Part shown: positions 44,303-53,012 of the stretch, in pieces
Numbering within the stretch: position 1 is the first letter of the stretch
How the letters are laid out: each line of letters opens with the position of its first letter
Source: Microthrixaceae bacterium
Lineage (GTDB): Bacteria > Actinomycetota > Acidimicrobiia > Acidimicrobiales > DATDAH01
Direction: 5' to 3'
DNA: 64,000 nucleotides
NCBI GenBank assembly: GCA_020637195.1
Contig: JACJWK010000014.1
Location: forward strand, 1-64,000
Translations under genes and position numbers: made by a program
The notes under the pieces: generated by a model
Told to the model about the DNA's origin: nothing
The model's database searches: none
The model's input: the letters and a program-made list of their open reading frames with translations, nothing else

Positions 44303-45022
44303 CTAGTCGATCTCTTCCCAGTCGCGGTCGGGCGCGACGTAGATCAGCGGGAGGCTCAGGAGGGTCACGAGGCCCTTCACGGTCACGTTCACCACCAGGA
44401 TGTCCCAGACCGACCCCCAGGGGAGGGTCAGGGGGTGGTCGCCGAGGAACGGCAGCGCCCCGAAGGCCAGCACGCTGAACAGCAGGCTGTCCAACGGGAC
44501 CGACACCGCGTTGCTGGTGAGCACCCGCGCCCACTGGTGCCGGGTGGTCACCCGGGTGACGAACCAGTGGTACACCTCGGTGTCGACCAGCTCGCTGACC
44601 ACCTCGGCGACGATCGAGGCCAGCACGATCCGCCACACGGGGCCGAGCAGCGTCGAGAACTCGTCGCCGAGGCCCCAGGCGGGGTCGCTGCTCACGCTCG
44701 CGCTCCAGGCGAGGTACGCGCCCATGAACAGGTTGACGCCGCCGCAGGTGACGATCAGGGTCCGGGCGGCGCTGCGTCCCAGCACCTTGTGCACGACGTC
44801 GCGGAGCGTGAAGGTGATCGGGTAGATGAAGGTGCCCATGTCCACCGCCCGACCGGCGACGATGCCGATCTTCAGGCTGGCGACGTCGGCGATCACCTGG
44901 ACCCCCGCGTACGCCGCCACGGCGACGATGGCGACGCGGGTGAACGCGGTCAGGGTGGCGCCCGTCGCCACCGCGGCGCGCTCGGGCTCGGGGGGCGGCT
45001 CCTGACGGAAGGACACGGCCAT
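44303..45022 (-). CDS. Queuosine-precursor transporter (YhhQ family)
   Basis: A 239-residue protein with about six membrane helices. The family hallmarks are VASLKIGIVAGRAVDMGTFIYPITFTLRDVVHKVLG (about 48-83) and IVAEVVSELVDTEVYHWF (about 135-152), plus SNAVSVPLDSLLFSVLAF. Members import 7-deazaguanine precursors for tRNA queuosine. It diverges from the phytoene-dehydrogenase-like gene and leads the LysM/HExxH/VOC run on the minus strand. Confidence 0.9.
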   Translation of the reverse strand: MAVSFRQEPPPEPERAAVATGATLTAFTRVAIVAVAAYAGVQVIADVASLKIGIVAGRAVDMGTFIYPITFTLRDVVHKVLGRSAARTLIVTCGGVNLFMGAYLAWSASVSSDPAWGLGDEFSTLLGPVWRIVLASIVAEVVSELVDTEVYHWFVTRVTTRHQWARVLTSNAVSVPLDSLLFSVLAFGALPFLGDHPLTLPWGSVWDILVVNVTVKGLVTLLSLPLIYVAPDRDWEEID

Positions 45023-45057
45023 GGCCCCTATCCTGCCGTGGTGACGCCGGAGCGGTC

Positions 45058-46740
45058 ATGAGCGACGCCGACGCCGTGGTGGTCGGAGCGGGGCCGAACG
45101 GCCTCGTCGCCGCGAACGTGCTCGCCGACGCCGGATGGAGCGTCCTGGTGCTCGAGGCGAACGACACCCCCGGGGGTGCGGTGCGCACCGCGGAGGTGAC
45201 CGCCCCCGGGTTCCGCAACGACCTGTTCAGCGCGTTCTACCCCCTCGGGGTGGCGTCGCCGCCCCTCCTCGCGCTGGAGCTCGAGCGCCACGGGCTCGAG
45301 TGGCGCCGGGCCCCGCTCGTCGTGGCCCACCCCACCCCCGACGGGCCCACCGCGCTGCTGTCGACCGACGGCGACGAGACGGCCGCCTCGCTGGACCGGT
45401 TCTCGGCCGGCGACGGCGACGGCTGGCGGGCGCTGTACCAGCAGTGGCTGACGCTGGGGGACCACCTGATCGACGCCCTCCTGCAGCCGTTCCCCCCGAT
45501 CGGCCCCGGTGTGCGGATGGCGGCCGGCCTCGGCCCCGCCGGCCTCCTCGATCTCGGGCGCCTGTCCCTGCTACCGGTCCGGCGGCTGGCCGAGGAGCGG
45601 TTCGGCGGTGCGGGCGGCGGACTGCTGCTGGCCGGCAACGCGCTCCACACCGACCTGGGTCCCGAGTCCACGGGGGGAGCGCTGTTCGGGCTGCTCCTGT
45701 GCGGGCTCGGCCAGCAGCGTGGCTTCCCCGTCCCGGCCGGCGGGGCCCAGTCGCTCACCGACGCGCTCGTGCGCCGCCTCGAGGAGCGTGGTGGTCGGGT
45801 CGAGTGCGGCGCCCGGGTCACCGGCGTCGACGTCCGAGGGGGGCGGGCGGTGGGTGTCACCACGGCCGACGGCGCCCGGTGCGGTGCCCGCCGGGCGGTG
45901 CTCGCCGACGTCGGGGCCCCGGCGCTGTTCACCCGGCTGCTCGCGCCCGAGCACGTCCCTGCCCGGTGGCGGTCGCACATCGAACGCTTCGAGTACGGGT
46001 CGGGGACGGTCAAGGTCGACTGGGCCCTCGACGGGCCGGTGCCGTGGATCGATGCCGAGGTCGGCCGGGCCGGGACGGTGCACGTGGCCGATTCGCTCGA
46101 CGAGCTCACGCAGACGTCGTCCGAGCTCGCACGGGGCCTGTTGCCCGGGTCGCCCTTCCTCGTCCTCGGCCAGATGACCACCGCCGACCCGAGCCGATCG
46201 CCCGCGGGCACGGAGGCGGCGTGGGCCTATGCGCACGTTCCGCGCACCGTGCGGGGCGACGCCGGCCCCGACGGCCTCGGGGGCGGGTGGGACGCCGCGG
46301 CCACCGCGGGGTTCGTGGCCCGCATGGAGGCCCGGGTCGAGCGGCTCGCCCCCGGGTTCAGCGAGCGGATCCTCGCCCGCCACGTCCTGACCCCGCCCGC
46401 GTTGGAGGCCGCCGACGCCAACCTGGTCGGGGGTGAGATCAACGGCGGGACGGCCCAGCTGCACCAGCAACTCGTGTTCCGGCCGGTGCCCGGGCTCGGT
46501 CGACCCACGACGCCGGTCGACCGGCTCTACCTCGCGTCGGCCTCGGCCCACCCGGGTGGCGGCGTCCACGGCGCCTGCGGCGCCAACGCGGCGCGTGCCG
46601 CCCTCGCCCGGGACCGCCGGACCCGCCGCCTGGTTGCCGCCGGCGCCGCGCTCGCCGGCGCCGGCTTGGCGCGCCGGGCCCTGGCGTCGCGGGGCGGGTC
46701 GTCGCTCGGCGCCGGGCTCAGCGGCCGAGCTGCCAGGTGA
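45058..46740 (+). CDS. Phytoene-dehydrogenase-like FAD oxidoreductase
   Basis: A 560-residue flavoprotein. The N-terminal Rossmann signature AVVVGAGPNGLVAANVLADAGWSVLVLEAN (about 6-35) is followed by GGAVRTAEVTAPGFRNDLFSAFYPL, the substrate-cap region and the C-terminal YLASASAHPGGGVHGACGANAA FAD motif. It belongs to the CrtI-like amine-oxidase superfamily but not to a defined carotenoid enzyme. Its last 23 bases overlap the convergent prolyl oligopeptidase gene. A TATCCT hexamer lies 23 bases upstream and GGAG precedes the ATG by 7. Confidence 0.88.
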   Translation: MSDADAVVVGAGPNGLVAANVLADAGWSVLVLEANDTPGGAVRTAEVTAPGFRNDLFSAFYPLGVASPPLLALELERHGLEWRRAPLVVAHPTPDGPTALLSTDGDETAASLDRFSAGDGDGWRALYQQWLTLGDHLIDALLQPFPPIGPGVRMAAGLGPAGLLDLGRLSLLPVRRLAEERFGGAGGGLLLAGNALHTDLGPESTGGALFGLLLCGLGQQRGFPVPAGGAQSLTDALVRRLEERGGRVECGARVTGVDVRGGRAVGVTTADGARCGARRAVLADVGAPALFTRLLAPEHVPARWRSHIERFEYGSGTVKVDWALDGPVPWIDAEVGRAGTVHVADSLDELTQTSSELARGLLPGSPFLVLGQMTTADPSRSPAGTEAAWAYAHVPRTVRGDAGPDGLGGGWDAAATAGFVARMEARVERLAPGFSERILARHVLTPPALEAADANLVGGEINGGTAQLHQQLVFRPVPGLGRPTTPVDRLYLASASAHPGGGVHGACGANAARAALARDRRTRRLVAAGAALAGAGLARRALASRGGSSLGAGLSGRAAR

Positions 46741-48799
46741 GGAAGGCCAACACGTCGGCCAGCTCGTCGGCCTGCATGCCCACCGGCTTGCCCTGGCCGT
46801 GGCCGGCCCGGGCCTCGATCTGCAACAGCACCGGGCGCTCGTCGCCGCAGCTGGTGGCCGCCTGGAGGCGGGCGGCCATCTTGCGGGCGTGCATCGGGTG
46901 GACCCGCGAGTCGCCCTCGCCGGAGGTGAGCAGCACGGCCGGGTAGCAGGTGCCGTCCGCGACCCGGTGGTACGGCGAGTACGCGTGGAGCCAGGCGAGC
47001 TCGTCGGGCAGGTCCGGGTCGCCGTACTCGGGGATCCAGAGCCGGGCGATGAGGAAGCGGTGGTAGCGCACCATGTCGAGCAGCGGCACCGCGCAGTGCA
47101 CCGCCCGGCACAGGTCGGGGCGCTGGGTGAGGGCGGCTCCCACGAGCAGTCCGCCGTTGCTGCCCCCGCGGATGGCCAGCCGGTCGCGGCGGGTACGGCC
47201 TTCGGCCACCAGCCAGTCGGCCGCGGCGCAGAAGTCGTCGAACACCTGCTGCTTGCGCTCGCGGGTGCCCGCCTGGTGCCACGCCTCGCCCTCCTCGGCA
47301 CCGCCACGGATGCCCGCCACCGCGAAGACGCCGCCCTGGCCGGCGACCTCGACCGCAGCCGGCGAGAAGGCGGGCCCCATCGTCACCGCGAAGCCGCCGT
47401 AGCCGCTGAGGACGGTGGGGGTGTCCGGCGACGGCGTGGTGTCCCGGTGCCGGACGAGGAACAGCGAGATCCGCGTCCCGTCGGTGGACGGGTAGGTGGC
47501 CCGCTCGACCGTGAAGGCGTCCGGGTCGAGGCCAGGGGCCGGGTCGCTCCACGCCTCGACGCCCCCGCCGGGCGTCCAGCGGAGCAGCTGCGACGGCCGG
47601 GTGAACGACGTGAACGCCAGGAAGGCCTCGTCGCGATCGTGCGCGCCCGACAGCCCGGCGAGCGAGCCTGCTTCGGGAAGCGGCACCGCCGCGGGATCGC
47701 CGCCGTCGAGATCGTGGCGGGTCAGGCGCGCCTCGGCGTGTCGGGTCGAGGCGACCAGCAACGACCCGGCGGTGGCGACGAAGCCGTCGATGACGGCGTC
47801 GCTCTCGGGGACGATCTCTCGCCAACCGTCCGCGCCGGGCCGGTCGAGCGGCGCGGTGACGACCCTGCCGCGCGGGGCGCCGAGCGTGGTGTGTCCCACC
47901 AGCCGGCCGTCGACGACGGCGAAGCCGTTGACGGCCTCGACGCCCTCGCTGACCACCGCCCACGCGCCCTGCTCGCGGTCGAGCAGGTGGACGTCGACGC
48001 GGCTCCACCCGTGGGCGACGTGGACGAGCAGCCACCGCCCGTCGTCGGAGAGCGACGCGTCGGGCCACGCCGTGCGGTCGGCGGGCGGGCCGAACACGAC
48101 GGGGTCGTCGGCGGGGTCGGTGCCGAGCTCGTGCCATCGCACGTGGCGGCCGTAGCCCTCGTCGCCCTCGGCCACGGTGGCCGGGTCCGGGTAGCGGGCG
48201 TACGCGAAGGCCGACCCGTCGGGCAGCCACGCCACCGAGGCGGCCCGGGTGTGGGGGATCTCGTCGCTCCGGAGCGTCCCGGTGTCGACGTCGAGGATCC
48301 GCAGCGTGCTCTGCTCGTCGCCGCCGGTGGACAGCCCGAACGCCACGAGCCCGCCGTCCGGCGACGGGTGGTACCAGTCGAGCGCGGCGGTGTCGTCGCC
48401 GGTGAGGGCAGCCGGGTCGACGAGCACCCGGGCCGGCCCTGACGGGCGCTCGAGCGCCGTGCGCACGCACAGCACGGCCTGCTCACGGTCGCCGCCCCGG
48501 TCGAGGGTGAAGACGCGCTCGCCCTTCACCCGGGGGGCCGCGCACAGCGGCGCCCGCAACAGCGGGAGCAGGCGCTCGCGGATGGACGCTCGGTGCGGCA
48601 GCGCGTCGAGCACGGCGCGGCTGCGCCCGTTCTGGGCGGCCACCCACGCCGTCACCTCCTCGTCGTCGTCGGCCTCGAGCCAGCGGTAGGGGTCGTCGAC
48701 CAGGCGCCCGTGGACCTCCTCGACCAGGTCGAGCCGGCGGGCCGCGGGGGCCGGGGGGACGTCCACGATCGGGGCGTCGGACGGTCGGGGGCGCGCCAT
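46718..48799 (-). CDS. Prolyl oligopeptidase (S9A)
   Basis: A 693-residue serine peptidase. The N-terminal VHGRLVDDPYRWLEADDDEEVTAWVAAQN is the family's leading signature. A seven-bladed propeller follows (about 80-420), then the alpha/beta-hydrolase domain: LSGYGGFAVTMGPAFS, IRGGAEEGEAWHQAG, the nucleophile RGGSNGGLLVG (Ser near 550), Asp in SGEGDSRVHP and His in ARAGHGQG. It cleaves short peptides after proline. ATG 48799 was chosen since an in-frame upstream start would extend over the divergent CocE-like gene start. Only 19 bases separate the two starts. Confidence 0.95.
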   Translation of the reverse strand: MARPRPSDAPIVDVPPAPAARRLDLVEEVHGRLVDDPYRWLEADDDEEVTAWVAAQNGRSRAVLDALPHRASIRERLLPLLRAPLCAAPRVKGERVFTLDRGGDREQAVLCVRTALERPSGPARVLVDPAALTGDDTAALDWYHPSPDGGLVAFGLSTGGDEQSTLRILDVDTGTLRSDEIPHTRAASVAWLPDGSAFAYARYPDPATVAEGDEGYGRHVRWHELGTDPADDPVVFGPPADRTAWPDASLSDDGRWLLVHVAHGWSRVDVHLLDREQGAWAVVSEGVEAVNGFAVVDGRLVGHTTLGAPRGRVVTAPLDRPGADGWREIVPESDAVIDGFVATAGSLLVASTRHAEARLTRHDLDGGDPAAVPLPEAGSLAGLSGAHDRDEAFLAFTSFTRPSQLLRWTPGGGVEAWSDPAPGLDPDAFTVERATYPSTDGTRISLFLVRHRDTTPSPDTPTVLSGYGGFAVTMGPAFSPAAVEVAGQGGVFAVAGIRGGAEEGEAWHQAGTRERKQQVFDDFCAAADWLVAEGRTRRDRLAIRGGSNGGLLVGAALTQRPDLCRAVHCAVPLLDMVRYHRFLIARLWIPEYGDPDLPDELAWLHAYSPYHRVADGTCYPAVLLTSGEGDSRVHPMHARKMAARLQAATSCGDERPVLLQIEARAGHGQGKPVGMQADELADVLAFLTWQLGR

Positions 48800-48818
48800 G
48801 GCACTACCTTGCCCCACC
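48800..48818. promoter_or_regulatory. 19-base divergent promoter spacer
   Basis: The spacer separates the prolyl oligopeptidase ATG from the CocE-like GTG. TACCTT (48805-48810) lies 8 bases before the GTG. The minus-strand promoter must lie largely inside the CocE-like reading frame. Confidence 0.4.
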
Positions 48819-51362
48819 GTGACGGATTCACCCTTCTCGGTCCGGGGCAGCGTGCTGCAGGTGTCGGTGACGGGCCCGGCGGGGACCGCGGTCGAGCTGC
48901 TCGACGCGGCCGGGGCGGTCGTGCGCACCGGCGAGATCGACCGCTTCGGTGACCGACTGGCACTCGCCGACCTCGGTGTCACCGACGGCCTGAAGGGCCT
49001 CGGCGGGCTCGTCTTCCGCCACCTCGAGCCCGGTGCGTACACGTTGCGCCTCGACGGGGAGGAGGCGCCGGTCACGGTCCTCGACCCGTTCGTGCTCCCC
49101 GACGACTTCGACGCGCGGGTCCGGGGTCAGCGGCTCGACGAGGGCTACGGCTACGTCGAGGTGCGCGACGGGGCCCTCTTGAGCGTGGGGGTCTCCTTCC
49201 CCGATCGGGCCCGTTGGGGCGACGGCCCGTACCCGACGCTCGTCCAGTACTCGGGTTACAAGGACGCCAAGGACGACTTCGCCACCGGCGATCCCGCCAA
49301 CGAGAACATCCTCAACACCGAGGCCAACCTGGCCCTGCACTGCGGCTACGCCGTGGTCGGCGCCGCCATCCGCGGCTCGGGGGGCTCCGAGGGCTCGTTC
49401 CTGTTGCTCGAGCCCATCCAGGGCACCGACGGGCACGACGTCGTCGAGGCCGTGGCCGCGCAGCCCTGGGTGGCCCGCAAGCGGGACGGCGCCCCGAAGG
49501 TGGGGATGATCGGGCGCTCGATGCCCGGCTACGAGCAGCTGCTGGTGGCGTCCTACAACCCGCCGTCGCTCGCCGCCGTGACGCCGGCAGCCGTGGGCGG
49601 CCGGCCCTACGGTGCTGCGGGGCGCCCGGGCGGCGTGGTCAACGTGGCGCTCGCGCGGGGCATCGCCGGGTGGCAGGTCGACCCGGTGGACCCGCCCGGC
49701 GGCATCCCGCAGGTGCAGCCGCCGCGGTTCGCCCCGGGTGGCTGGGACGACTGGGTCGCCGAGCGCATCGCCGGCGGTGACGAGGTGTGCGAGCGGAACC
49801 AACTGCTGCGGGGCCAGGCCGTCGACGCCGTCCCGGCGTGGGCCTTCGTCGACCAGGAGGAGGGTGGGGTGCTGGCCCACGCCGACGGCGAGGAGTGGGC
49901 GGCCCGCACGCACGTGCCCACGCTGGTGCTCGGGGCCTGGCAGGACCAGGAGTCGGGCCCGTGGTTCACCGACCTGCTCGACAGGTACCCCGACGACACG
50001 GTGGTGCGCCTGGCGGCCTACAACGGCACGCACGAGGAGACCCGCTTCCCCCTGGCCGCGGCCCAGTGGCTCGAGTTCCTGGCCTTCTTCGTGCGCGAGG
50101 AGCTGCCCGCCTTCCCCGACGCCGCGGCGCGCTACCTCGACGAGGTCACCGCCTACATGTTCCCCGAGGGTCTCGAGGTCCGCTTCGACCACTGGGCGGG
50201 CACCACGTTCGACGAGGCGCTCGAGGCCTACCGCTCGTCGCCGCCGCTGGTGGTGTGGTTCGACAACGGATGGGCGCCGGGCCGGCCGCCGGGCTACCCG
50301 TACGCGGCATTTTCGGTGGCCTTCGACCGCTGGCCGCCCCCCGAGGCCGGCGCCCGGCGCTGGTACCTCGCTCCCGATCACCGCCTCGACGCCGCCGCGC
50401 CGGGCGAGGGCGCCCGGCCGCTGGGGTTCCACTACGACCCGTCGGTGCGACCCCGCACGTCGAAAGGTGACGCCCCCGACGTCAACCACCCGTGCGTCGA
50501 GTACGACTGGCAGCCGCCGGCCGGCGGGCGGGGCCTCCAGTTCGCCACCCCGCCGTTCGACCGCGACACCCTGCTCGTGGGCACCGCCAGCGTCGACCTG
50601 TGGCTGCGCAGCACCGCGGCCGACCTCGACCTGGAGGTCGTGCTCAGCGAGGTCCGACCCGACGGGTGGGAGACCTTCGTGCAGGCCGGCGCCCTGCGGG
50701 CGAGCTCACGGGCGCTCGACGACGAGCGGTCCACCGAGCTGCTCCCGTGGCTGAGCTACCGCCGTGACGACGTGGCGCCGCTGCCCGTCGGGGAGTTCAC
50801 CCTCGTGCGGGTGCCGGTGCCCGCGGCGGCGCACCTGGTGCGGGCCGGGTCGTCCCTGGGCATCACCGTGACCGCTGCCGGCGGCAACCAGCCGCACTGG
50901 GAGCTCGACGCCCAGTGGCCCGAGGGGGTGGACGCGCACGGCCGCAAGGTGGTGGTGGACGTGGCCGTCGAGGCCGGCATGGCGTCGTCGGTGGTGCTGC
51001 CGCTGGTGCACTCGTGGGTGCCCCGCGACGGGCATCCCCGGCCCGATCTGCCGCCCCGGGACGCCCTGCGGCGCCAGCCCAGCCGCCGCTGGCGGCCCGC
51101 GGGACTCGAGGTCCCGGCCCCGCCGCCCGAGCCCGAGCCGCCGGTGCCCGTCTCGGTGCGCCTCAAGCGCACCGCGCCGGTCCGCTTCGCCGCTCGTCAG
51201 CGCAACCGGGCACTCGGCCTGAAGCAGCGGGCTGCCCGGGCGTGGGTGCTGGCGATGCGGAAGGTGGGGCTACCGCCCCGCGTTGGGCTTGCGGCCGTGG
51301 TTGGCCTTCTTGCGGCGGGCGTTGGTCTTGCGCTTGGCCGTCTTCTTCGACATAGGCGCTAG
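48819..51362 (+). CDS. CocE/NonD-family hydrolase (X-prolyl or acyl esterase)
   Basis: About 847 residues. A beta-rich N-terminal domain (1-95) is followed by the alpha/beta-hydrolase: YPTLVQYSGYKD, VVGAAIRGSGGSEGSFLLL, IGRSMPGYEQLLVASYNPP (nucleophile Ser in GRSMPG, Tyr replaced by Met) and LVLGAWQDQESG (catalytic Asp region), with His in NGTHEE. The C-terminal jelly-roll (about 560-740) is typical: FATPPFDRDTLLVGTASVDLWLRSTAADLDLEVVLSEV. The last 30 residues form a Val/Leu/Ala helix encoded exactly antisense to a bL37-like gene, so this apparent membrane segment may be an accident of overlap. GTG 48819 is preferred to ATG 48798. Substrate unknown. Confidence 0.85.
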   Translation: MTDSPFSVRGSVLQVSVTGPAGTAVELLDAAGAVVRTGEIDRFGDRLALADLGVTDGLKGLGGLVFRHLEPGAYTLRLDGEEAPVTVLDPFVLPDDFDARVRGQRLDEGYGYVEVRDGALLSVGVSFPDRARWGDGPYPTLVQYSGYKDAKDDFATGDPANENILNTEANLALHCGYAVVGAAIRGSGGSEGSFLLLEPIQGTDGHDVVEAVAAQPWVARKRDGAPKVGMIGRSMPGYEQLLVASYNPPSLAAVTPAAVGGRPYGAAGRPGGVVNVALARGIAGWQVDPVDPPGGIPQVQPPRFAPGGWDDWVAERIAGGDEVCERNQLLRGQAVDAVPAWAFVDQEEGGVLAHADGEEWAARTHVPTLVLGAWQDQESGPWFTDLLDRYPDDTVVRLAAYNGTHEETRFPLAAAQWLEFLAFFVREELPAFPDAAARYLDEVTAYMFPEGLEVRFDHWAGTTFDEALEAYRSSPPLVVWFDNGWAPGRPPGYPYAAFSVAFDRWPPPEAGARRWYLAPDHRLDAAAPGEGARPLGFHYDPSVRPRTSKGDAPDVNHPCVEYDWQPPAGGRGLQFATPPFDRDTLLVGTASVDLWLRSTAADLDLEVVLSEVRPDGWETFVQAGALRASSRALDDERSTELLPWLSYRRDDVAPLPVGEFTLVRVPVPAAAHLVRAGSSLGITVTAAGGNQPHWELDAQWPEGVDAHGRKVVVDVAVEAGMASSVVLPLVHSWVPRDGHPRPDLPPRDALRRQPSRRWRPAGLEVPAPPPEPEPPVPVSVRLKRTAPVRFAARQRNRALGLKQRAARAWVLAMRKVGLPPRVGLAAVVGLLAAGVGLALGRLLRHRR
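51270..51353 (-). CDS. bL37-like mini ribosomal protein
   Basis: A 27-residue peptide beginning MSKKTAKRKTNARRKK and ending ANHGRKPNAGR. Half of the residues are Lys or Arg. The ANHG-(K/R)(K/R)PN core matches the tiny 50S protein bL37 found on mycobacterial ribosomes, known as about 24 residues. A TAGCGT hexamer lies about 11 bases upstream of the ATG with no ribosome site, so the message may be leaderless. The whole gene lies on the strand opposite the 3' end of the CocE-like gene. The family match is from memory, so confidence is moderate. Confidence 0.72.
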   Translation of the reverse strand: MSKKTAKRKTNARRKKANHGRKPNAGR

Positions 51363-51685
51363 ACGCTACCGGCTGGCGGCGGCGGCCCGACAGTCCGGAC
51401 GATCCGCCCCGGCGCGTCGATGCGCCCAACCACCGGTTCCGGCCTCGGCGGCGCCCGGGTGGCGGGCGGGGGTGGCGACCGTTCGGCGGTCGGGTGGGGG
51501 TCCGTCGTCGCGCGCTCGCGCCGTTGGCGGGTGGGGACGCGTCGGCGGGTCGGCCGGTTCCGGCGTCGGTGGCGCCCGGGTGGCGGGCGCCGGTGACGGC
51601 GTCGTGTGGTCGGGTGGGTGCGTCGGCGGCGGTCGTGATCCCAGGACCGATGATCGTCGGCGTCCGGGTGGAGTAGACCGTCGCC
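51363..51685. other. Gene-free spacer with imperfect direct repeats
   Basis: No convincing gene occurs here. It is G-rich on the plus strand and includes the upstream region of the bL37-like gene at its left and a TAGACC hexamer (51674-51679) at its right, 6 bases before the next ATG. Confidence 0.6.
51433..51598. repeat. Pair of about 45-base imperfect direct repeats
   Basis: Copies at 51433-51477 and 51554-51598 both start CCGGTTCCGG and share GGCGCCCGGGTGGCGGGCG in the middle. They differ at a few positions and are 121 bases apart. No reading frame explains them. Confidence 0.75.
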
Positions 51686-52429
51686 ATGCCCGCGGTGCTC
51701 GTCCACGGCGTCCCCGACACCCCGCACGTGTGGGACCGGGTGCGCGCCAACCTGTCCCGCAGCGACGTGGTCACGCCGGCCCTGCCCGGCTTCGGCTGCG
51801 CGGTGCCGGACGGCTTCGACGGCTCGAAGGAGGCGTACGCGCGCTGGTTGGCCGGCGAGCTCGAGACGATCGCCGCCGAGGGTGGCCCCGTCGACCTCGT
51901 GGGTCACGACTGGGGTTCGCTGCTCGTCCAGTACGTGGGCTCGACCCGCCCGGACCTGGTGCGCACGTGGGCCGCGGGCAACGGCCCGGTCGACGAGGAG
52001 TACACCTGGCACGACGCCGCCCAGCTGTTCCAGACGCCCGACGTCGGCGAGGAGGTCGTGGCGGCCATGACCGCCGAGGCGATGGTGCCGGTGCTCGCGG
52101 ACCAAGGCGTGCCGTACGAGGACGCCGTGGCTGCCGCCGGCCGCATCGACGACACGATGCGCTCGTCGATCCTGGCCCTGTACCGGTCGGCGGTCTCCGT
52201 CGGCGCCGAGTGGCAGCCGGCGGTCGAGCAGAACCAGCGCCCCTGCCTCGCCCTCTGGTCGACCGACGATCCGTACGTCGACGCCCGCTACGGCGAGCGC
52301 CTCGCCGACCGCGCCGGCGGGCGCTGCGTCCTGCTGGAGGGCTGCGGCCACTGGTGGCCGGCCCAGCGACCCGACGAGGTCGCCGCCATCTTGTCGTCCT
52401 TCTGGGCCACCGCCGGCGACGAGCTCTGA
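51686..52429 (+). CDS. Alpha/beta-hydrolase (epoxide-hydrolase/dehalogenase-like)
   Basis: A 247-residue hydrolase. Oxyanion motif LVHGVPDTPHVWD is near residue 5, the nucleophile elbow is VGHDWGSLLVQYVG (Asp, near residue 75) rather than Ser, and the C-terminal His is in GCGHWWPAQRPDEV. An Asp nucleophile is used by epoxide hydrolases and haloalkane or fluoroacetate dehalogenases. The cap region is short and lacks an obvious second Trp or Tyr pair, so the reaction is undecided. The ATG is 6 bases after a TAGACC hexamer. Confidence 0.85.
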   Translation: MPAVLVHGVPDTPHVWDRVRANLSRSDVVTPALPGFGCAVPDGFDGSKEAYARWLAGELETIAAEGGPVDLVGHDWGSLLVQYVGSTRPDLVRTWAAGNGPVDEEYTWHDAAQLFQTPDVGEEVVAAMTAEAMVPVLADQGVPYEDAVAAAGRIDDTMRSSILALYRSAVSVGAEWQPAVEQNQRPCLALWSTDDPYVDARYGERLADRAGGRCVLLEGCGHWWPAQRPDEVAAILSSFWATAGDEL

Positions 52430-52549
52430 CGGGACGGCTGGGACGGTGCCCGGGTCACGACGATCGCGGGCGCCGTCGTCGGCCGGTCACGGTTCTGGGG
52501 GAAGCGGCCCCGACGCGAGGGTGCCACGCTCCGGTGAGCGGACCTCGAG

Positions 52550-52924
52550 GTGCCGGAACCGCTGAGCGGGCTGGTGCCCGTCGCCGAGTTCGGCACCCTC
52601 TTCGAGGCCGACGCCGCCGTGGCGCTCCTCGAGTCGTGCGGCATCCCGGCGGTCACCTCGAACGACCCGGCCCTGCGCACGGTGGCGCCCTACCTCGCCT
52701 CGGACCGCACCTGCGAGGTCCTGGTGCGCTACTACGACGGCGTCCGCGCCGCCGAGGTCCTGGCCTCCGGTGGCGCCGACCTCCCCGGTGCCTTTCAGGT
52801 CGAGTGGACCCCGACGACCGGGGCGGCGCGGGCGAGATCCCGTCTGCGCGGCTGCCTCATCGCCGGCATGGTCGCCACCCTCGCCCTCCTCGTGGTCCTC
52901 GCGGTGGCCGCGGCGCTCACCTGA
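52550..52924 (+). CDS. DUF2007-like protein with C-terminal membrane helix
   Basis: A 124-residue protein starting at GTG. Residues about 7-70 resemble the ferredoxin-like DUF2007 domain (VPVAEFGTLFEADAAVALLESCGIPAVTSND and CEVLVRYYDGVRAAEVL). A single hydrophobic helix follows at about 100-123 (LIAGMVATLALLVVLAVAAAL). The family has been suggested to bind signalling partners, but its role is not established. It lies about 90 bases upstream of an ECF sigma gene. Confidence 0.65.
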   Translation: MPEPLSGLVPVAEFGTLFEADAAVALLESCGIPAVTSNDPALRTVAPYLASDRTCEVLVRYYDGVRAAEVLASGGADLPGAFQVEWTPTTGAARARSRLRGCLIAGMVATLALLVVLAVAAALT

Positions 52925-53012
52925 CGCTGGTGGCCGGCGCCGGCGTGAGCGATCGCGGCGAAGATCCGAGGACCGTGTCAACCAGGCGAGCGCCTCGAGC
53001 GTTCAAACGGTG

